Assembly (NCBI GenBank): GCA_034422455.1
Contig: DAOUJQ010000001.1
Coordinates: forward strand, 124,001 to 188,000
Source of the DNA: UBA1127 sp034422455
GTDB lineage: Bacteria > Chloroflexota > Dehalococcoidia > Lucifugimonadales > UBA1127
Length of the DNA stretch: 64,000 nt
Direction of reading: 5' to 3'
Below, one piece after another: positions 25,187-33,904 of this stretch. Within the stretch, counting starts at the first letter, position 1, and every line of letters starts with the position of its first letter. The notes beneath the pieces are model-generated. The model saw only the letters and a program-made list of their open reading frames with translations. It searched no databases and was not told the DNA's origin. A program made the translations under genes and the position numbers.

Positions 25187-25861
25187 GTGAGCCGTCAAAG
25201 CGATCTGGACAACCACGCCAACCAACTAAACCCGAACAATGACGCGTACTGGCAGTCGCGTGGTTACGAGCACCGTCCCGACAACTCCCAGGGAGACGGC
25301 GGGGATGATGACGCTGAATGGTATGGAAGCGATGACGGAGGTTCCTTCCCGGGAGGCGACGGAGGTGGTGTCTCAGGAGACAGCGATGGCAGTTCGGAGT
25401 TGGCCGACCTGCTGCTGGACCCCACAACCCTTGTGCTCATCGCTTTAATCGGCGCTGGTGCCGGTCTCTTGGCTTTGGGGTTGTCCAGCGGCAGATTGCA
25501 GGAGATGGGCCGCAACTTCAAGCGCGCCATGGAGTCCTCCGAGAAGGTACAGGTGCTACGCCAGACCGCAGGGCACGCTGTGGAGTCGGCAGGGGACCGG
25601 GCTCGGGAGTTGGGAGACAGCGCGAGGCAGACAGTCGAGTCCTCTGAGAAGGTACAAGAGCTACGCCAGACTGCGGAGCGCGCGTTGGCGTCGGCAGGGG
25701 AGCGGGCGCGGGGGTTGAGACACAGCGCGAGGCAGACGGTCGAGTCCTCTGAGAAGGTACAAGAGCTGCGCCAGACTGCGGAACGCGCGTTGGAGTCGAC
25801 AAGGGAGCGAGCGCGTGAGATAGGTCGACGGGCCAAGCGCAATCCACCTTCCAAGGCATAG
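25187..25861 (+). CDS. single-pass membrane protein with 35-residue coiled repeats
   Basis: A 224-residue protein. It has a hydrophilic N-terminus (DNHANQLNPNNDAYWQSRG), an acidic Gly/Asp-rich stretch (50-75), one hydrophobic helix (about 80-102), then three tandem 35-residue repeats from residue 115 with the core VESSEKVQELRQTAERA and a basic tail. The repeats are nearly identical at DNA level (105 bp units), so they expanded recently. They read as amphipathic helices like apolipoprotein or late-embryogenesis-type repeats. GTG start at 25187, 24 bases after the antiporter; it may be a membrane-stress partner. No family is assigned. Confidence 0.65.
   Translation: MSRQSDLDNHANQLNPNNDAYWQSRGYEHRPDNSQGDGGDDDAEWYGSDDGGSFPGGDGGGVSGDSDGSSELADLLLDPTTLVLIALIGAGAGLLALGLSSGRLQEMGRNFKRAMESSEKVQVLRQTAGHAVESAGDRARELGDSARQTVESSEKVQELRQTAERALASAGERARGLRHSARQTVESSEKVQELRQTAERALESTRERAREIGRRAKRNPPSKA
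25529..25843 (+). repeat. three tandem 105-bp coding repeats
   Basis: Units start at 25529, 25634 and 25739. The second and third share long identical blocks such as GAGTCCTCTGAGAAGGTACA. All are in frame within the gene at 25187. Confidence 0.85.
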
Positions 25862-25885
25862 TCGGGATAATAGGGCTGAGGCCGC

Positions 25886-26884
25886 CTACCCGGCCCTGAA
25901 CACCAGGAAAAGCCCCACCAGGTAGATAGCCACGATCGTTACGGTGCTGGGCTCCGTGAACGAGAAGTACTTGAGCGTCCTCCGCAGCCGCACCTGGATG
26001 AGTCCCAACCCCATGAGCAGCACGGCAAACCCGGCCGCTATGAGGTGGCTGGAGTCCAGCGAGCTGAAGAGGGCATCGTCCGCGTAAGCCAGGTCCGCCA
26101 CGGCCAGGATGGCGATGTTGAAGGCGTTGCTGCCGTAGAGCCCGGCGACCGCCATCTCCGGGGCGCCGATGCGTATTGACGTGATACCCACCGTCAACTC
26201 CGGCAGCGTGGTGACGATGGCGACGGCCAGGACGCCGATGAAGCTGGCGGATATGCCCGTCTCCTCGGCTATGGCGTCGGCGCTGAGGGCGAGGGCCCAG
26301 GCGGAGACCGCAACGAACGCGGCGCTGACGAGAAAGACGGCCCAGCCCCAGCTCAGGGACCTTTCCGGCGGCTCTCCCTCGACTCCTGCGGGGTCGTTCT
26401 TGCTGGCGACGTAGAGGACGCGGGAGCCGACGAGGTAGATGACGAGGATGGAGATGGCCGCCGGGCTCACGCCGAACCAGTGGGCGTCCGAACCGAGGAC
26501 GACGTGCGTGGCTGCCAGGGCCGTCATGGCGAAGGCCACGATGGCGAGGTACTCCTGGCCCTTGGAGAGCCTGCGGTAGATCTCGCGGCCGCCGAAGATG
26601 GCCGCGATGACGGCCAGGTTGCTGACGTTCAGCATGTTCGCGCCGAGGATGTTGCCCGCGGCGAGACCGGGGTTGTCGATGCGGACGGCGGTGACGTTGG
26701 TCACCAGCTCCGGCAGGGACGTCGCGCCGGCGATGAGCAGGGAGCCGACCCAGAGGTGGCCGAGGCCCGTGCGCGCCGCGATGACGTCGCCCGCACGGGC
26801 CAGCATGACGGCGGAGAACACGACCACGGCGGACGCGCCGAGGAAGAGGGCGATGGCCGTGGCCAGGTTGAGTTCGAGTTCCAT
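25886..26884 (-). CDS. CaCA-family sodium/calcium exchanger
   Basis: A 332-residue membrane protein with two inverted alpha-repeats. The first has LIAGATSLPELVTNVTAVRI with GNILGANMLNVSNLAV, and the second has VAIVTTLPELTVGITSIRI with YGSNAFNIAIL. Each has the acidic GxxxxxxPE core that binds Ca2+ or Na+. About ten membrane helices in all. It exports Ca2+ (or K+) using an Na+ or proton gradient. SD GAGGTGA precedes ATG 26884. It is downstream of the TreT-like gene with 17 bases between, so cotranscription is likely. Confidence 0.9.
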   Translation of the reverse strand: MELELNLATAIALFLGASAVVVFSAVMLARAGDVIAARTGLGHLWVGSLLIAGATSLPELVTNVTAVRIDNPGLAAGNILGANMLNVSNLAVIAAIFGGREIYRRLSKGQEYLAIVAFAMTALAATHVVLGSDAHWFGVSPAAISILVIYLVGSRVLYVASKNDPAGVEGEPPERSLSWGWAVFLVSAAFVAVSAWALALSADAIAEETGISASFIGVLAVAIVTTLPELTVGITSIRIGAPEMAVAGLYGSNAFNIAILAVADLAYADDALFSSLDSSHLIAAGFAVLLMGLGLIQVRLRRTLKYFSFTEPSTVTIVAIYLVGLFLVFRAG

Positions 26885-26901
26885 GAGTGGATCACCTCAA
26901 G

Positions 26902-28191
26902 CTAGCCGGCTAGCTCCCGTGCCACCTCGGTCTCGGTCTGGCTCAATTCCCTGGCGGAGTGGCCGTTGCTGTTCAGCAGCTGGTGCAGCAGCCGCATCTC
27001 GTCCCGGAGCAGGCGCGGCAGCAGGAAGTTGGTGCGTACCCGTTCCCGGCCTGAAGCGCCGAGGGCCATCCGCTCGGCATCGTTGTTGATCAGGAAGCTC
27101 ACGCGCTCGGTGCACTCCTCCACGCTGTCCACCAGGTAGCCGCCGATGCCGTCGGAGACCTGCAGGCGGAGGCCGCCGACGTTCCCCGCGATCACCGGGG
27201 TGCCCTTCCAAAGCGCTTCTGTCGCCGTGAGACCGAACCCCTCGCGCAACGACTTTTGCAGCACCACCGTGCTCATCTGCTGGAACGGGCCGACGAGATC
27301 GGTGAGGCCAAGGATGATGTGGACATCCGGCGTGCCCTGCGCGGCCACGACCACCTTGTCGTACATGACGCGCCCCTCGGGGTCGTCGTCGGCGAAGTTG
27401 CCCAGCAGGGCCAGCTGGAGCTCCGGGTTGTCCGGCTTCAGCCGCCGGAAGCAGTCGATGACGCCCAGCGGGTCCTTCCACGGGTCGAACCGGGACACCT
27501 GCGAGATGAAGGGCCGTTGGGGGTCGATCCCGTAGCGCGCGACGACTGCCAGCGCCTCTGCTTCCGGCATGACGACGTTCTTGGGAACGAACGGGTCAAT
27601 GGCCGGCGGCATGACGGAAATGAAGAGTCCCTCGAGGCCAGGTCCCGCAAACTCAGGCAGGCTGAACACCGCGGCGTCGTAGTTGTGGACAAGGCTGCTC
27701 AGCCGGGCCCACGAATCCGCGTCCGGCGCGGAAGTGTCGATGTGACTGCGCCAGACCCACTTGCCGGCCGCGCCTGGGGCGTACTCCCGCAGACCCGCCG
27801 GCTGGGGGTCGTGGACGATGATGGCGTCGTAGGTCGACGTCAGGAACTCGGCGTTGTACTTGTTCCACGCGCCGTGGAGGTCCCAATCGGCCTGCGTCAG
27901 CGCGGAAGGCGCGCCCTGCAGGCTGTTGTGCATCTGCTTGGTGACGTTGAAGAAGGGGTCTTCCCCGCGCAGCACCAGCCAGTCGGCTTCGATGCCGAGG
28001 CCGTGGTAGAGCGGCAGCAGGGAGTGCAGGATTTCCGCCACCCCGCCGCCGTGGGCCGTGGCGTTCACATGGGCAATGCGCATGCCCTTCAGCGAGTGCG
28101 CAAGGGACTCCAACTCCTCCAGCAGGGCATGGTCCAGGAGCTCCGCGTAATCCAGCAGCGAGTGGACCCCGGTCTCTTCAACGACGTGCAT
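26902..28191 (-). CDS. treT: TreT-like trehalose synthase (GT4 glycosyltransferase)
   Basis: A 429-residue GT-B glycosyltransferase. The N-terminal half has VNATAHGGGVAEIL and the VIVHDPQPAGL stretch. The C-terminal half has VSRFDPWKDPLGVIDCFR, then EGFGLTATEALWKGTPVIAG, the GT4 nucleotide-sugar site. The 'GGGVAEIL' and 'HDPQPAGL' pair is characteristic of trehalose glycosyltransferring synthase, which joins NDP-glucose and glucose. Trehalose is a compatible solute, and the neighbouring ion exchangers are consistent with an osmotic role. The leader carries a hairpin at 28208. Start ATG 28191 has only a weak AAAGGCAG site. Confidence 0.75.
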   Translation of the reverse strand: MHVVEETGVHSLLDYAELLDHALLEELESLAHSLKGMRIAHVNATAHGGGVAEILHSLLPLYHGLGIEADWLVLRGEDPFFNVTKQMHNSLQGAPSALTQADWDLHGAWNKYNAEFLTSTYDAIIVHDPQPAGLREYAPGAAGKWVWRSHIDTSAPDADSWARLSSLVHNYDAAVFSLPEFAGPGLEGLFISVMPPAIDPFVPKNVVMPEAEALAVVARYGIDPQRPFISQVSRFDPWKDPLGVIDCFRRLKPDNPELQLALLGNFADDDPEGRVMYDKVVVAAQGTPDVHIILGLTDLVGPFQQMSTVVLQKSLREGFGLTATEALWKGTPVIAGNVGGLRLQVSDGIGGYLVDSVEECTERVSFLINNDAERMALGASGRERVRTNFLLPRLLRDEMRLLHQLLNSNGHSARELSQTETEVARELAG

Positions 28192-28207
28192 TATCGACTG
28201 CCTTTCG

Positions 28208-28231
28208 GCTCGGCTATTGCCGAGCGTTTTT
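28208..28231. repeat. perfect hairpin in the treT leader
   Basis: GCTCGGC-TATT-GCCGAGC followed by GTTTTT on the plus strand. It lies just upstream of the minus-strand treT start. On the plus strand it has the form of an intrinsic terminator; no plus-strand gene ends there. It may stop antisense transcription or act in the treT leader. Confidence 0.45.
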
Positions 28232-28395
28232 CAGTGGCGCCGCACATACCTGGAACCCTGGGCATACGAGGGGCCGCTTTGACCAACCCAAGGGGGCGCC
28301 GTCGGTACCGCGGTTCCGGGAGAACATCTACCTGGCGCCCTTCCGCGCCGCATAACTGGCTTGTGCCGGGTTGGCTCATTGGCAGCAAGCGTTCC

Positions 28396-29214
28396 TTACG
28401 ATGGGGATTCCAGGTTGTCCAGTGACTCCTTGAGCCGGCCCACAACCGACTCATACTCCCCCTTGACCGCGGGGCTGATGAGGACGCCGGGCCGCGAGGT
28501 GTCCCGGTAGTCGGCCCGCAGCTCCAGGCTGCCGAGGTATGGCGCGTCGATGGACTGCGCCAGCTCCTCGCCGGCGCCGGAGCCGAAGATCTCGCCGGAG
28601 AAGTTCTCCACCACGCCGAGCACGGACATGTTGAGCTTGCGCACCATGTTGATGGAGCGCTTGGCGTCCAGCGCCGCCAGCTCCTGCGGCCCCGTCACCA
28701 CGACGAAGCCGTCGAGCGGCAGTGTCTGCATGATCGTGAGCGCCGCGTCCGACGTGCCCGGCGGCATGTCGACGATGAGGTAGTCCATGTCGCCCCAGTC
28801 CGTGTTCTCCATGAACTGGGTCAGCGTGTTGTGGATCATGGGGCCGCGGAAGATGATGGCCTCCTCCTGGTTCTCCTGGAAGAAGCCCATGGAGAGGACC
28901 TTGACGCCCCACTGGGACGCGGGGGTGAACTCGCCGTTCCTGTAGTCGGGCTGCGACTGCACCTTCATGGCGTTGACGATGTTGGGGCAGTCGATGTCGG
29001 CGTCGAGGATGCCGACGCGCTCGCCCTGGGCGGCGAGGGTGGCGGCGATGTTCACGGAGACCGTTGTCTTGCCGACGCCGCCCTTTCCGCTGTAGACGGC
29101 AATCTTGTGGGCAATCTTCCCGAAGCGCTCGTTGATCTTGCGGCGCTGCTGCCACTGCGCGCGAATGGCATCAAGGCGCGCCTTCTCCTGGGGCGTAGGC
29201 TCTCTGGTTGCCAT
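28396..29214 (-). CDS. mrp: Mrp/NBP35-type Fe-S cluster carrier ATPase
   Basis: A 272-residue P-loop protein with the deviant Walker A YSGKGGVGKTT (41-51), LDADIDCPN, DYLIVDMPPGTSD and a C-terminal APYLGSLELRADYRD-type segment. This is the Mrp/ApbC/NBP35 family that carries and transfers [4Fe-4S] clusters. The usual C-terminal CxxC is not obvious in this shorter form. It follows the MIP18-like gene, with a repeat in between. The two probably form an Fe-S maturation unit. Confidence 0.88.
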   Translation of the reverse strand: MATREPTPQEKARLDAIRAQWQQRRKINERFGKIAHKIAVYSGKGGVGKTTVSVNIAATLAAQGERVGILDADIDCPNIVNAMKVQSQPDYRNGEFTPASQWGVKVLSMGFFQENQEEAIIFRGPMIHNTLTQFMENTDWGDMDYLIVDMPPGTSDAALTIMQTLPLDGFVVVTGPQELAALDAKRSINMVRKLNMSVLGVVENFSGEIFGSGAGEELAQSIDAPYLGSLELRADYRDTSRPGVLISPAVKGEYESVVGRLKESLDNLESPS

Positions 29215-29249
29215 GCTTCTCCTGGACGTTTGGGTCGCGGTTCGCCGGC

Positions 29250-29284
29250 TTCCCGTTCGTCCTGAGGGAAATCGAAGGGCGAAC
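29250..29284. repeat. dispersed palindrome R1b
   Basis: CCCGTTCGTCCTGAGGGAAA then TCGAAGGGCGAACCGGGG, a copy of the TTCGTCCTGAGGGAAATCGA form also present at 55762. It lies between mip18 and mrp. Confidence 0.7.
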
Positions 29285-29295
29285 CGGGGGCCAGG

Positions 29296-29604
29296 CTAGT
29301 CGATGCCGAGGAGCTTCTTGCCTTCCTCGGTGATGAGGTCCGGGCTCCACGGCGGGTCGAAGACCATCTCGACTTCCACGTCGCCGATGCCGTCGATCTC
29401 CGCAATGCGCCACTCGGCGTTCTGGGCGATGGCGGGGCCCATGGAGCAGCCGGGCGCCGTGAGGGTCATCGTCACGCCGACGTTGTTGTCCTGGTCGATC
29501 TCGATGCCGTAGATGAGGCCAAGGTCGTACACGTTGACCGGGATCTCCGGGTCGTACACCTCGCGGAGGGCCTCGATGACCATTTGCTGCGTTGCGCTCT
29601 TCAT
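29296..29604 (-). CDS. MIP18/SufT-type (DUF59) Fe-S assembly protein
   Basis: A 102-residue single-domain protein with ALREVYDPEIPVNVYDLGLI and the conserved reactive cysteine C53 in TAPGCSMGP. It belongs to the MIP18 family, which helps deliver Fe-S clusters. The promoter is strong (29635-29664). The Mrp-type ATPase follows downstream, the same pairing as in many bacteria and in eukaryotic CIA systems. Confidence 0.9.
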   Translation of the reverse strand: MKSATQQMVIEALREVYDPEIPVNVYDLGLIYGIEIDQDNNVGVTMTLTAPGCSMGPAIAQNAEWRIAEIDGIGDVEVEMVFDPPWSPDLITEEGKKLLGID

Positions 29605-29634
29605 TGTCTCACCCCGTATGTTTCAGTCACCGTC

Positions 29635-29664
29635 ATTCTAGGAAACGCGCAATACGTATGTCAA
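29635..29664 (-). promoter_or_regulatory. promoter of mip18-mrp
   Basis: TTGACA (29664-29659) and TAGAAT (29640-29635) on the minus strand, 18-base spacer. The -35 is a consensus hexamer. Confidence 0.65.
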
Positions 29665-29705
29665 TTGAGGACAATGGCGGCCAAGAATGGGTTTTCCTGT
29701 TGGTT

Positions 29706-29815
29706 GGAGAGGACGCCCTTCGATTTCTCTCAGGGCGAGCGGTTGGCCGCGCCCCCTGGTTCCTGCCCCGTATCCGATACCGGGGCAGGAACCGCAGGGC
29801 GACGAGAAAGGGTGC
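29706..29815. repeat. dispersed palindrome cluster (R1b + R3)
   Basis: CGATTTCTCTCAGGGCGAGCGG (R1b edge), then a large palindrome in which GGTTCCTGCCCCG pairs with CGGGGCAGGAACC around 29757-29793. Confidence 0.65.
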
Positions 29816-29858
29816 GCCCAGCGCGGCAAGCGGGCCGGCGCCCCGGCCCTTTCGAGCC

Positions 29859-30797
29859 TTAGAGGCGCTGGTTCGCCTTGTTTCTACGCCTGCGAAGCCA
29901 CAGGTAGGCCGCCAGGGCGAAGGCCAGGATTGCCAGATAGAACAGGGACATGTACATGGCAGCTCTTCTCCCAGCCGTCTCGTCCGGGGCAACTACAGGC
30001 GCCGGCGTTGGGACAAACGCCGGAGACACTGGCGACACTTCCTCCGCCTTTGCCGGGGGCGCCTGGGGCCGAGGCGTGGCCGTGGCCATCGGCATGGGCA
30101 TGGCGGTTGGGACGGCTGTGGGCGCCTGCGTTGGCGCGGCGGTCGGCGTCGGCATGGGCGCGACGGTTGGCGCCGGCATGGGCGTGGCAGTTGGGACGGC
30201 GGTTGGCGCCGGTATGGGCGTGGCGGTTGGGACGGCGGTGGGCGCCTGCGTTGGCGCGGCGGTCGGCGTCGGCATGGGCGTGGCGGTGGAGACGGCCGTG
30301 GACGCCTGCACAACCCTCGGCGCGGGTGTGGGCGTCGCCGTGGGCGAGGGGTTGGCCGGGACGCTGGTGTCGACGACGGGCTGTGGAACCGGCACTTCTT
30401 CTACAGGCCCAGTCTGAACGGTGGACTCTTGCCCATCGTCATGGCTCGTCCTTCCGTCCATGTCGAACAGGTAGTCTGCGCACTGGATGCCGGGGGTGTC
30501 CGGGTCACGGTCGAACCCCTCACCCGGACTCTGCGACGAGCGCGGGAACTCACGCTGTTGCCGATCGGTCGGCTCGCACCGCCCCGACTCTCCTCCGAAA
30601 ACCCCGTCCGCGGAGAACACCGGCAGCATGGCGCAGGCAATGACAGCGGCCAGCAATGCGGCGCCGGAGAGCTTTGCCGGGGTTCGGGTCGGAAAACGGC
30701 AAGAGACTAGGGGAAAGAGTCCGGAGATTCGTTTGCGCGGCGGGTTCGGCTCACCGGAGTTTCGGCTCGCAGTTCGAGTATTCACGGGACGCTCCAT
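29859..30797 (-). CDS. Pro/Thr/Ala-rich surface protein with two membrane anchors
   Basis: A 312-residue protein. It has a basic N-terminus, a hydrophobic signal-like helix (about 43-61), then a long TATPTPAP/PTAAPTQAPTAVPTAT repeat region (about 150-265) and a C-terminal anchor (LFYLAILAFALAAYLWL) ending in RRRRNK. The layout suggests export of the central part, which would form an extended rod like cell-wall linkers, held at the membrane by the last helix. A 120-bp unit is repeated at 30123 and 30243. No catalytic domain is present and no family is assigned. The start is uncertain. Confidence 0.6.
   Translation of the reverse strand: MERPVNTRTASRNSGEPNPPRKRISGLFPLVSCRFPTRTPAKLSGAALLAAVIACAMLPVFSADGVFGGESGRCEPTDRQQREFPRSSQSPGEGFDRDPDTPGIQCADYLFDMDGRTSHDDGQESTVQTGPVEEVPVPQPVVDTSVPANPSPTATPTPAPRVVQASTAVSTATPMPTPTAAPTQAPTAVPTATPIPAPTAVPTATPMPAPTVAPMPTPTAAPTQAPTAVPTAMPMPMATATPRPQAPPAKAEEVSPVSPAFVPTPAPVVAPDETAGRRAAMYMSLFYLAILAFALAAYLWLRRRRNKANQRL
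30100..30280 (-). repeat. 120-bp repeat in the Pro/Thr-rich gene
   Basis: GCCTGCGTTGGCGCGGCGGT occurs at 30123 and 30243 within longer shared blocks, giving a 120-bp period that is in frame (40 residues). Confidence 0.75.
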
Positions 30798-31284
30798 TCT
30801 GCATCATCTGCTCTCGAAACCGGACCACTGCGGGGGCCCGGCCGATTTCTCATCGAGGTCATGGGCGTGGTTGCCCAAGCCTTATTCATGGGGAATCACG
30901 GCTGATACGCCAGCCTTCGAGCGGGAAAGCGCGGTTGGGGCTATTGCGGAGACGCTGTCGTTGCAAGGGACCGATCTACAGCGGGAACAAGGGGGCGATC
31001 ACCTTTAGCCAAAAGCGTTCGTAGCCTGGCACAATTCTGTGCCGCCTTGCCCCGACCATCATGCAACGCAGTGAGAGACGCGCTGCAGAGTTGAATCACG
31101 CTTTCCTTCAGGGTTCTTCCGCTTCCACCCCCTTCCCTATCTACCCAAAGCAATATGGTAGCCAATAGACGCCAAATGGGCAAGAGCCGGAAGAGTGTCG
31201 GTCCGCGTCGGCCGGTGCCAGGGACGCACCGACGGCGCCGTGCCCTGGTACGGGACAAGCCCTTTGCCGGAGTAGCGGCGTGCG
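30798..31284. other. gene-poor interval before uvrB's end
   Basis: 487 bases with lower GC than the surroundings and no frame I accept. Short open frames on both strands (30941-31258 minus and others) have atypical composition and no ribosome site. The inverted repeat at 31215-31251 probably ends uvrB transcription. Confidence 0.5.
31215..31251 (-). terminator. inverted repeat after uvrB
   Basis: GTGCCAGGG (31215-31223) pairs with CCCTGGTAC (31243-31251), with further pairing in the loop, about 35 bases beyond the uvrB stop on the minus strand. Confidence 0.45.
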
Positions 31285-33312
31285 CTATCTTCCCAGCGGC
31301 ATCACGGGGTCTTCCTGCAGCGCCATGATGCGGCGCAGGTCGATGACCTGGTCGCGGAGCATGGCCGCCTTCTCGAACTCCAGGCGCTTCGAGGCTTCCT
31401 TCATCTGGCGCTCGTACTCGCGCACCAACCGGGCGATCTCGTCGCGGGTGAGGTCCTGCTGCGCGGCGGGGGCGGTGCGGCTGCCGGGCCGGTAGTCGGC
31501 CTGCGTCTCCGCCACCTGCTTGACGCGCTCCGTGATGTCGCGGACCTCCTTCTTGATGCCCGTTGGGATGATGCCGTGGGCCTCGTTGTGCGCCTCCTGC
31601 AGCCCACGCCGCCGGTACGTCTCGTCGATGGCGAAGCGCATGGAGTCGGTGACCACGTCGGCGTACATGATGACGTGGCCCTCCTCGTGACGCGCCGCGC
31701 GGCCGATGGTCTGGATGAGCGACGAGCTCGACCGTAGGTAGCCCTCCTTGTCGGCGTCCAGGATGCAGACGAGGCTGACTTCCGGCAGGTCAAGGCCCTC
31801 CCGCAGCAGGTTGATGCCCACGACCACGTCGTAGATGCCGAGCCGCAGGTCCCGCAGGATCTCGCTGCGCTCCAGCGTCTCGATGTCTGAGTGCAGGTAG
31901 TGGACGCGGACGCCCATCTCCAGCATGTAGTCGGCCAGCTCCTCCGCCATGCGCTTGGTCAGCGTGGTGACGAGGCAGCGGTGCCCCTGCTCGACGCGGC
32001 GGCGCACCTGCTCCAGCAGGTCGTCGACCTGCCCGTTGGTCGGCTTGACCTCGATGGTGGGGTCGAGCAGGCCTGTGGGCCGGATGACCTGCTCGACGGC
32101 CAACGGCACGAGGCCGCGCTCGTACGGGCCGGGCGTCGCGGACACGAAGACCACCTGGTTGGTGCGGTTGGAGAATTCCTCGAAGTCCAGCGGCCGGTTG
32201 TCCAGCGCGGAGGGCAGCCGGAAGCCGTACTCCACCAGCGTCTTTTTGCGGGAGATGTCGCCGTGGTACATGCCGCGCACCTGCGGCACGCTCATGTGCG
32301 ACTCGTCGATGAAGAGCAGGTAGTCCTCGGGGAAATAGTCGAGCAGCGTCCACGGCGTGCTGCCCGCGGCGCGCCCGCTGAGGTGGCGGGCGTAGTTCTC
32401 GATGCCGGAGCAGTAGCCAACCTGCTGCAGCATCTCGACGTCGTATCGGGTGCGCTGCTCCAGCCGTGCCGCCTCTAGGATGCGCTCCTGCGCCCGGAGC
32501 CACGAGAGGTGCTCGTCGAGCTCGTCGTTGATGTTGCGGATGGCGGCTTCCAGCTTCTCCTCGCTGGTGACGAAGTGCTTGGCCGGGTAGATCTCCACCT
32601 GTTCCCGCTCCGCCAGCACCTCGCCGGTGAGCGGGTCGATCTCCAGGATCTGCTCGACCTCGTCGCCGAAGAAGGAGATGCGGAGGGCCAGCTCCTCGTA
32701 GGCCGGGAAGATGTCCAGCGTGTCGCCGCGGACGCGGAAGCGTCCCCGGGCCAGGTCCATGTCGTTGCGGTCGTACTGCATGGAGATCAGGCCCTGCACC
32801 AGCATCCGCAGGCTGCGGCGCTCGCCGCGGGTGACCGTCGCGACGAAGCTGTAGTACTCCTCCGGGTCGCCGAGGCCGTAGATGCAGGACACGGACGCGA
32901 CGATGAGCACGTCGCGCCGGGTCAGCAGCGCGCGAGTGGCGGCGTGCCGCAGCCGGTCGATCTCGTCGTTGATAGAGGCGTCCTTCTCGATGTACGTGTC
33001 GGTGCGGGGGATATACGCCTCGGGCTGGTAGTAGTCGTAGTAGGAGACGAAGTACTCGACGGCGTTGTCCGGCAAAAACTCGCGAAACTCCGTGGCGAGC
33101 TGCGCCGCGAGGGTCTTGTTGTGGGCGATGACCAGCGTGGGGCGCTGCACCTTCTCCGCGACCTTGGCCATGGTGAAGGTCTTGCCGCTGCCGGTGACGC
33201 CCATGAGGGTCTGGTGGCGGTCGCCGCGCAGCACGCCCTCGGCCAGCGCATCGATGGCCTGTGGCTGGTCGCCCGTGGGCACGAAGTCTGAAACAACCCT
33301 GAAGTCAGGCAC
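31285..33312 (-). CDS. uvrB: UvrB, excinuclease ABC subunit B
   Basis: A 675-residue helicase-like repair protein. It has Walker A GVTGSGKTF (38-46), the beta-hairpin with YYDYYQPEAYIPRTDTYI, DESH in LFIDESHMSVPQ, helicase motifs GIYDVVVGINLLREGLDLP and QTIGRAARH, and a C-terminal UVR domain (EYERQMKEASKRLEFEKAAM). It verifies damage and loads UvrC in nucleotide excision repair. GTG 33312 (AGAGGA upstream) gives the standard FRVVSDFVPTGDQPQAI start. The in-frame ATG at 33381 adds a non-family tail. Confidence 0.95.
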   Translation of the reverse strand: MPDFRVVSDFVPTGDQPQAIDALAEGVLRGDRHQTLMGVTGSGKTFTMAKVAEKVQRPTLVIAHNKTLAAQLATEFREFLPDNAVEYFVSYYDYYQPEAYIPRTDTYIEKDASINDEIDRLRHAATRALLTRRDVLIVASVSCIYGLGDPEEYYSFVATVTRGERRSLRMLVQGLISMQYDRNDMDLARGRFRVRGDTLDIFPAYEELALRISFFGDEVEQILEIDPLTGEVLAEREQVEIYPAKHFVTSEEKLEAAIRNINDELDEHLSWLRAQERILEAARLEQRTRYDVEMLQQVGYCSGIENYARHLSGRAAGSTPWTLLDYFPEDYLLFIDESHMSVPQVRGMYHGDISRKKTLVEYGFRLPSALDNRPLDFEEFSNRTNQVVFVSATPGPYERGLVPLAVEQVIRPTGLLDPTIEVKPTNGQVDDLLEQVRRRVEQGHRCLVTTLTKRMAEELADYMLEMGVRVHYLHSDIETLERSEILRDLRLGIYDVVVGINLLREGLDLPEVSLVCILDADKEGYLRSSSSLIQTIGRAARHEEGHVIMYADVVTDSMRFAIDETYRRRGLQEAHNEAHGIIPTGIKKEVRDITERVKQVAETQADYRPGSRTAPAAQQDLTRDEIARLVREYERQMKEASKRLEFEKAAMLRDQVIDLRRIMALQEDPVMPLGR

Positions 33313-33485
33313 GTGGGTCCTCTGCTGTGTAGTGCCACCATTGTACAGGACAACCCGCGCACGCCCAAGACAAGTAAACACTCATTGGATACCTTCGCAA
33401 TTGAAGGGGTGTTTCCCTAGACATACTTGTAATTCTGCATGATACTGGTTCCCAAATTGGACTGACATTGGGACGGTTGTATTTC

Positions 33486-33854
33486 ATGGCGACGGTTGAA
33501 CACAAGGCATACGCCAAGCGCAGCAGAGCGTGCCTGGCTGAGGCGTCAAAGGAGCTCACACGGGGCGACTTGTCCCAAGCGTCAGCCAAGGGGTGGGACG
33601 CGGCGAGCCTGATGGTCAAGGCGCTGGCTTCCGAACGCGGTTGGGAGCACGAGGGCCGTGGAGACCTCCACAAGGCGGTCGGCCAGCTGCGCAGGGAGAC
33701 CAGCGACGCGGAGCTCACGATGCTCTTTGCCATGGCAGGCGAACTTGACACCAACTCCAGTGAGGGTTTCCTGAGCGATGTGGCGGTTCGCGCACACATC
33801 GAGGGAGTGGCGAGGTTTGTGGAGAGAGTGGAAACCGTGCTCACCGGCGATTAG
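33486..33854 (+). CDS. PaREP1/HEPN-like protein, first of a pair
   Basis: A 122-residue helical protein. MATVEHKAYAKRSRA aligns with MTTNPNTYANRSRR of the next gene, so I start at 33486 rather than 33468. It shows the GDLSQASAKGWDAASLMVKAL helix typical of PaREP1-like proteins, then TSDAELTMLFAMAGELDTNS and a final helix with VERVETVL. About 45% of aligned positions look shared with the downstream copy by eye. Function unknown. The gene sits in an AT-richer patch after uvrB. Confidence 0.6.
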   Translation: MATVEHKAYAKRSRACLAEASKELTRGDLSQASAKGWDAASLMVKALASERGWEHEGRGDLHKAVGQLRRETSDAELTMLFAMAGELDTNSSEGFLSDVAVRAHIEGVARFVERVETVLTGD

Positions 33855-33904
33855 TCCGTGGTTGCAAGGCGCAATCGTGGAGAACGCCGCCGTGAGGTCT
33901 GTTC

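Noticed and set aside
25529..25843. CRISPR array
   Set aside because: The 105-bp units are contiguous, in frame and coding; there are no spacers. No CRISPR or cas genes were seen anywhere in the window.
30941..31258. 105-codon minus-strand frame before uvrB's end
   Set aside because: No ribosome site, Arg-rich and atypical; it also spans the likely uvrB terminator.
33381..33485. Small gene between uvrB and the PaREP1-like pair
   Set aside because: AT-richer, but no frame with a start, ribosome site and reasonable length.
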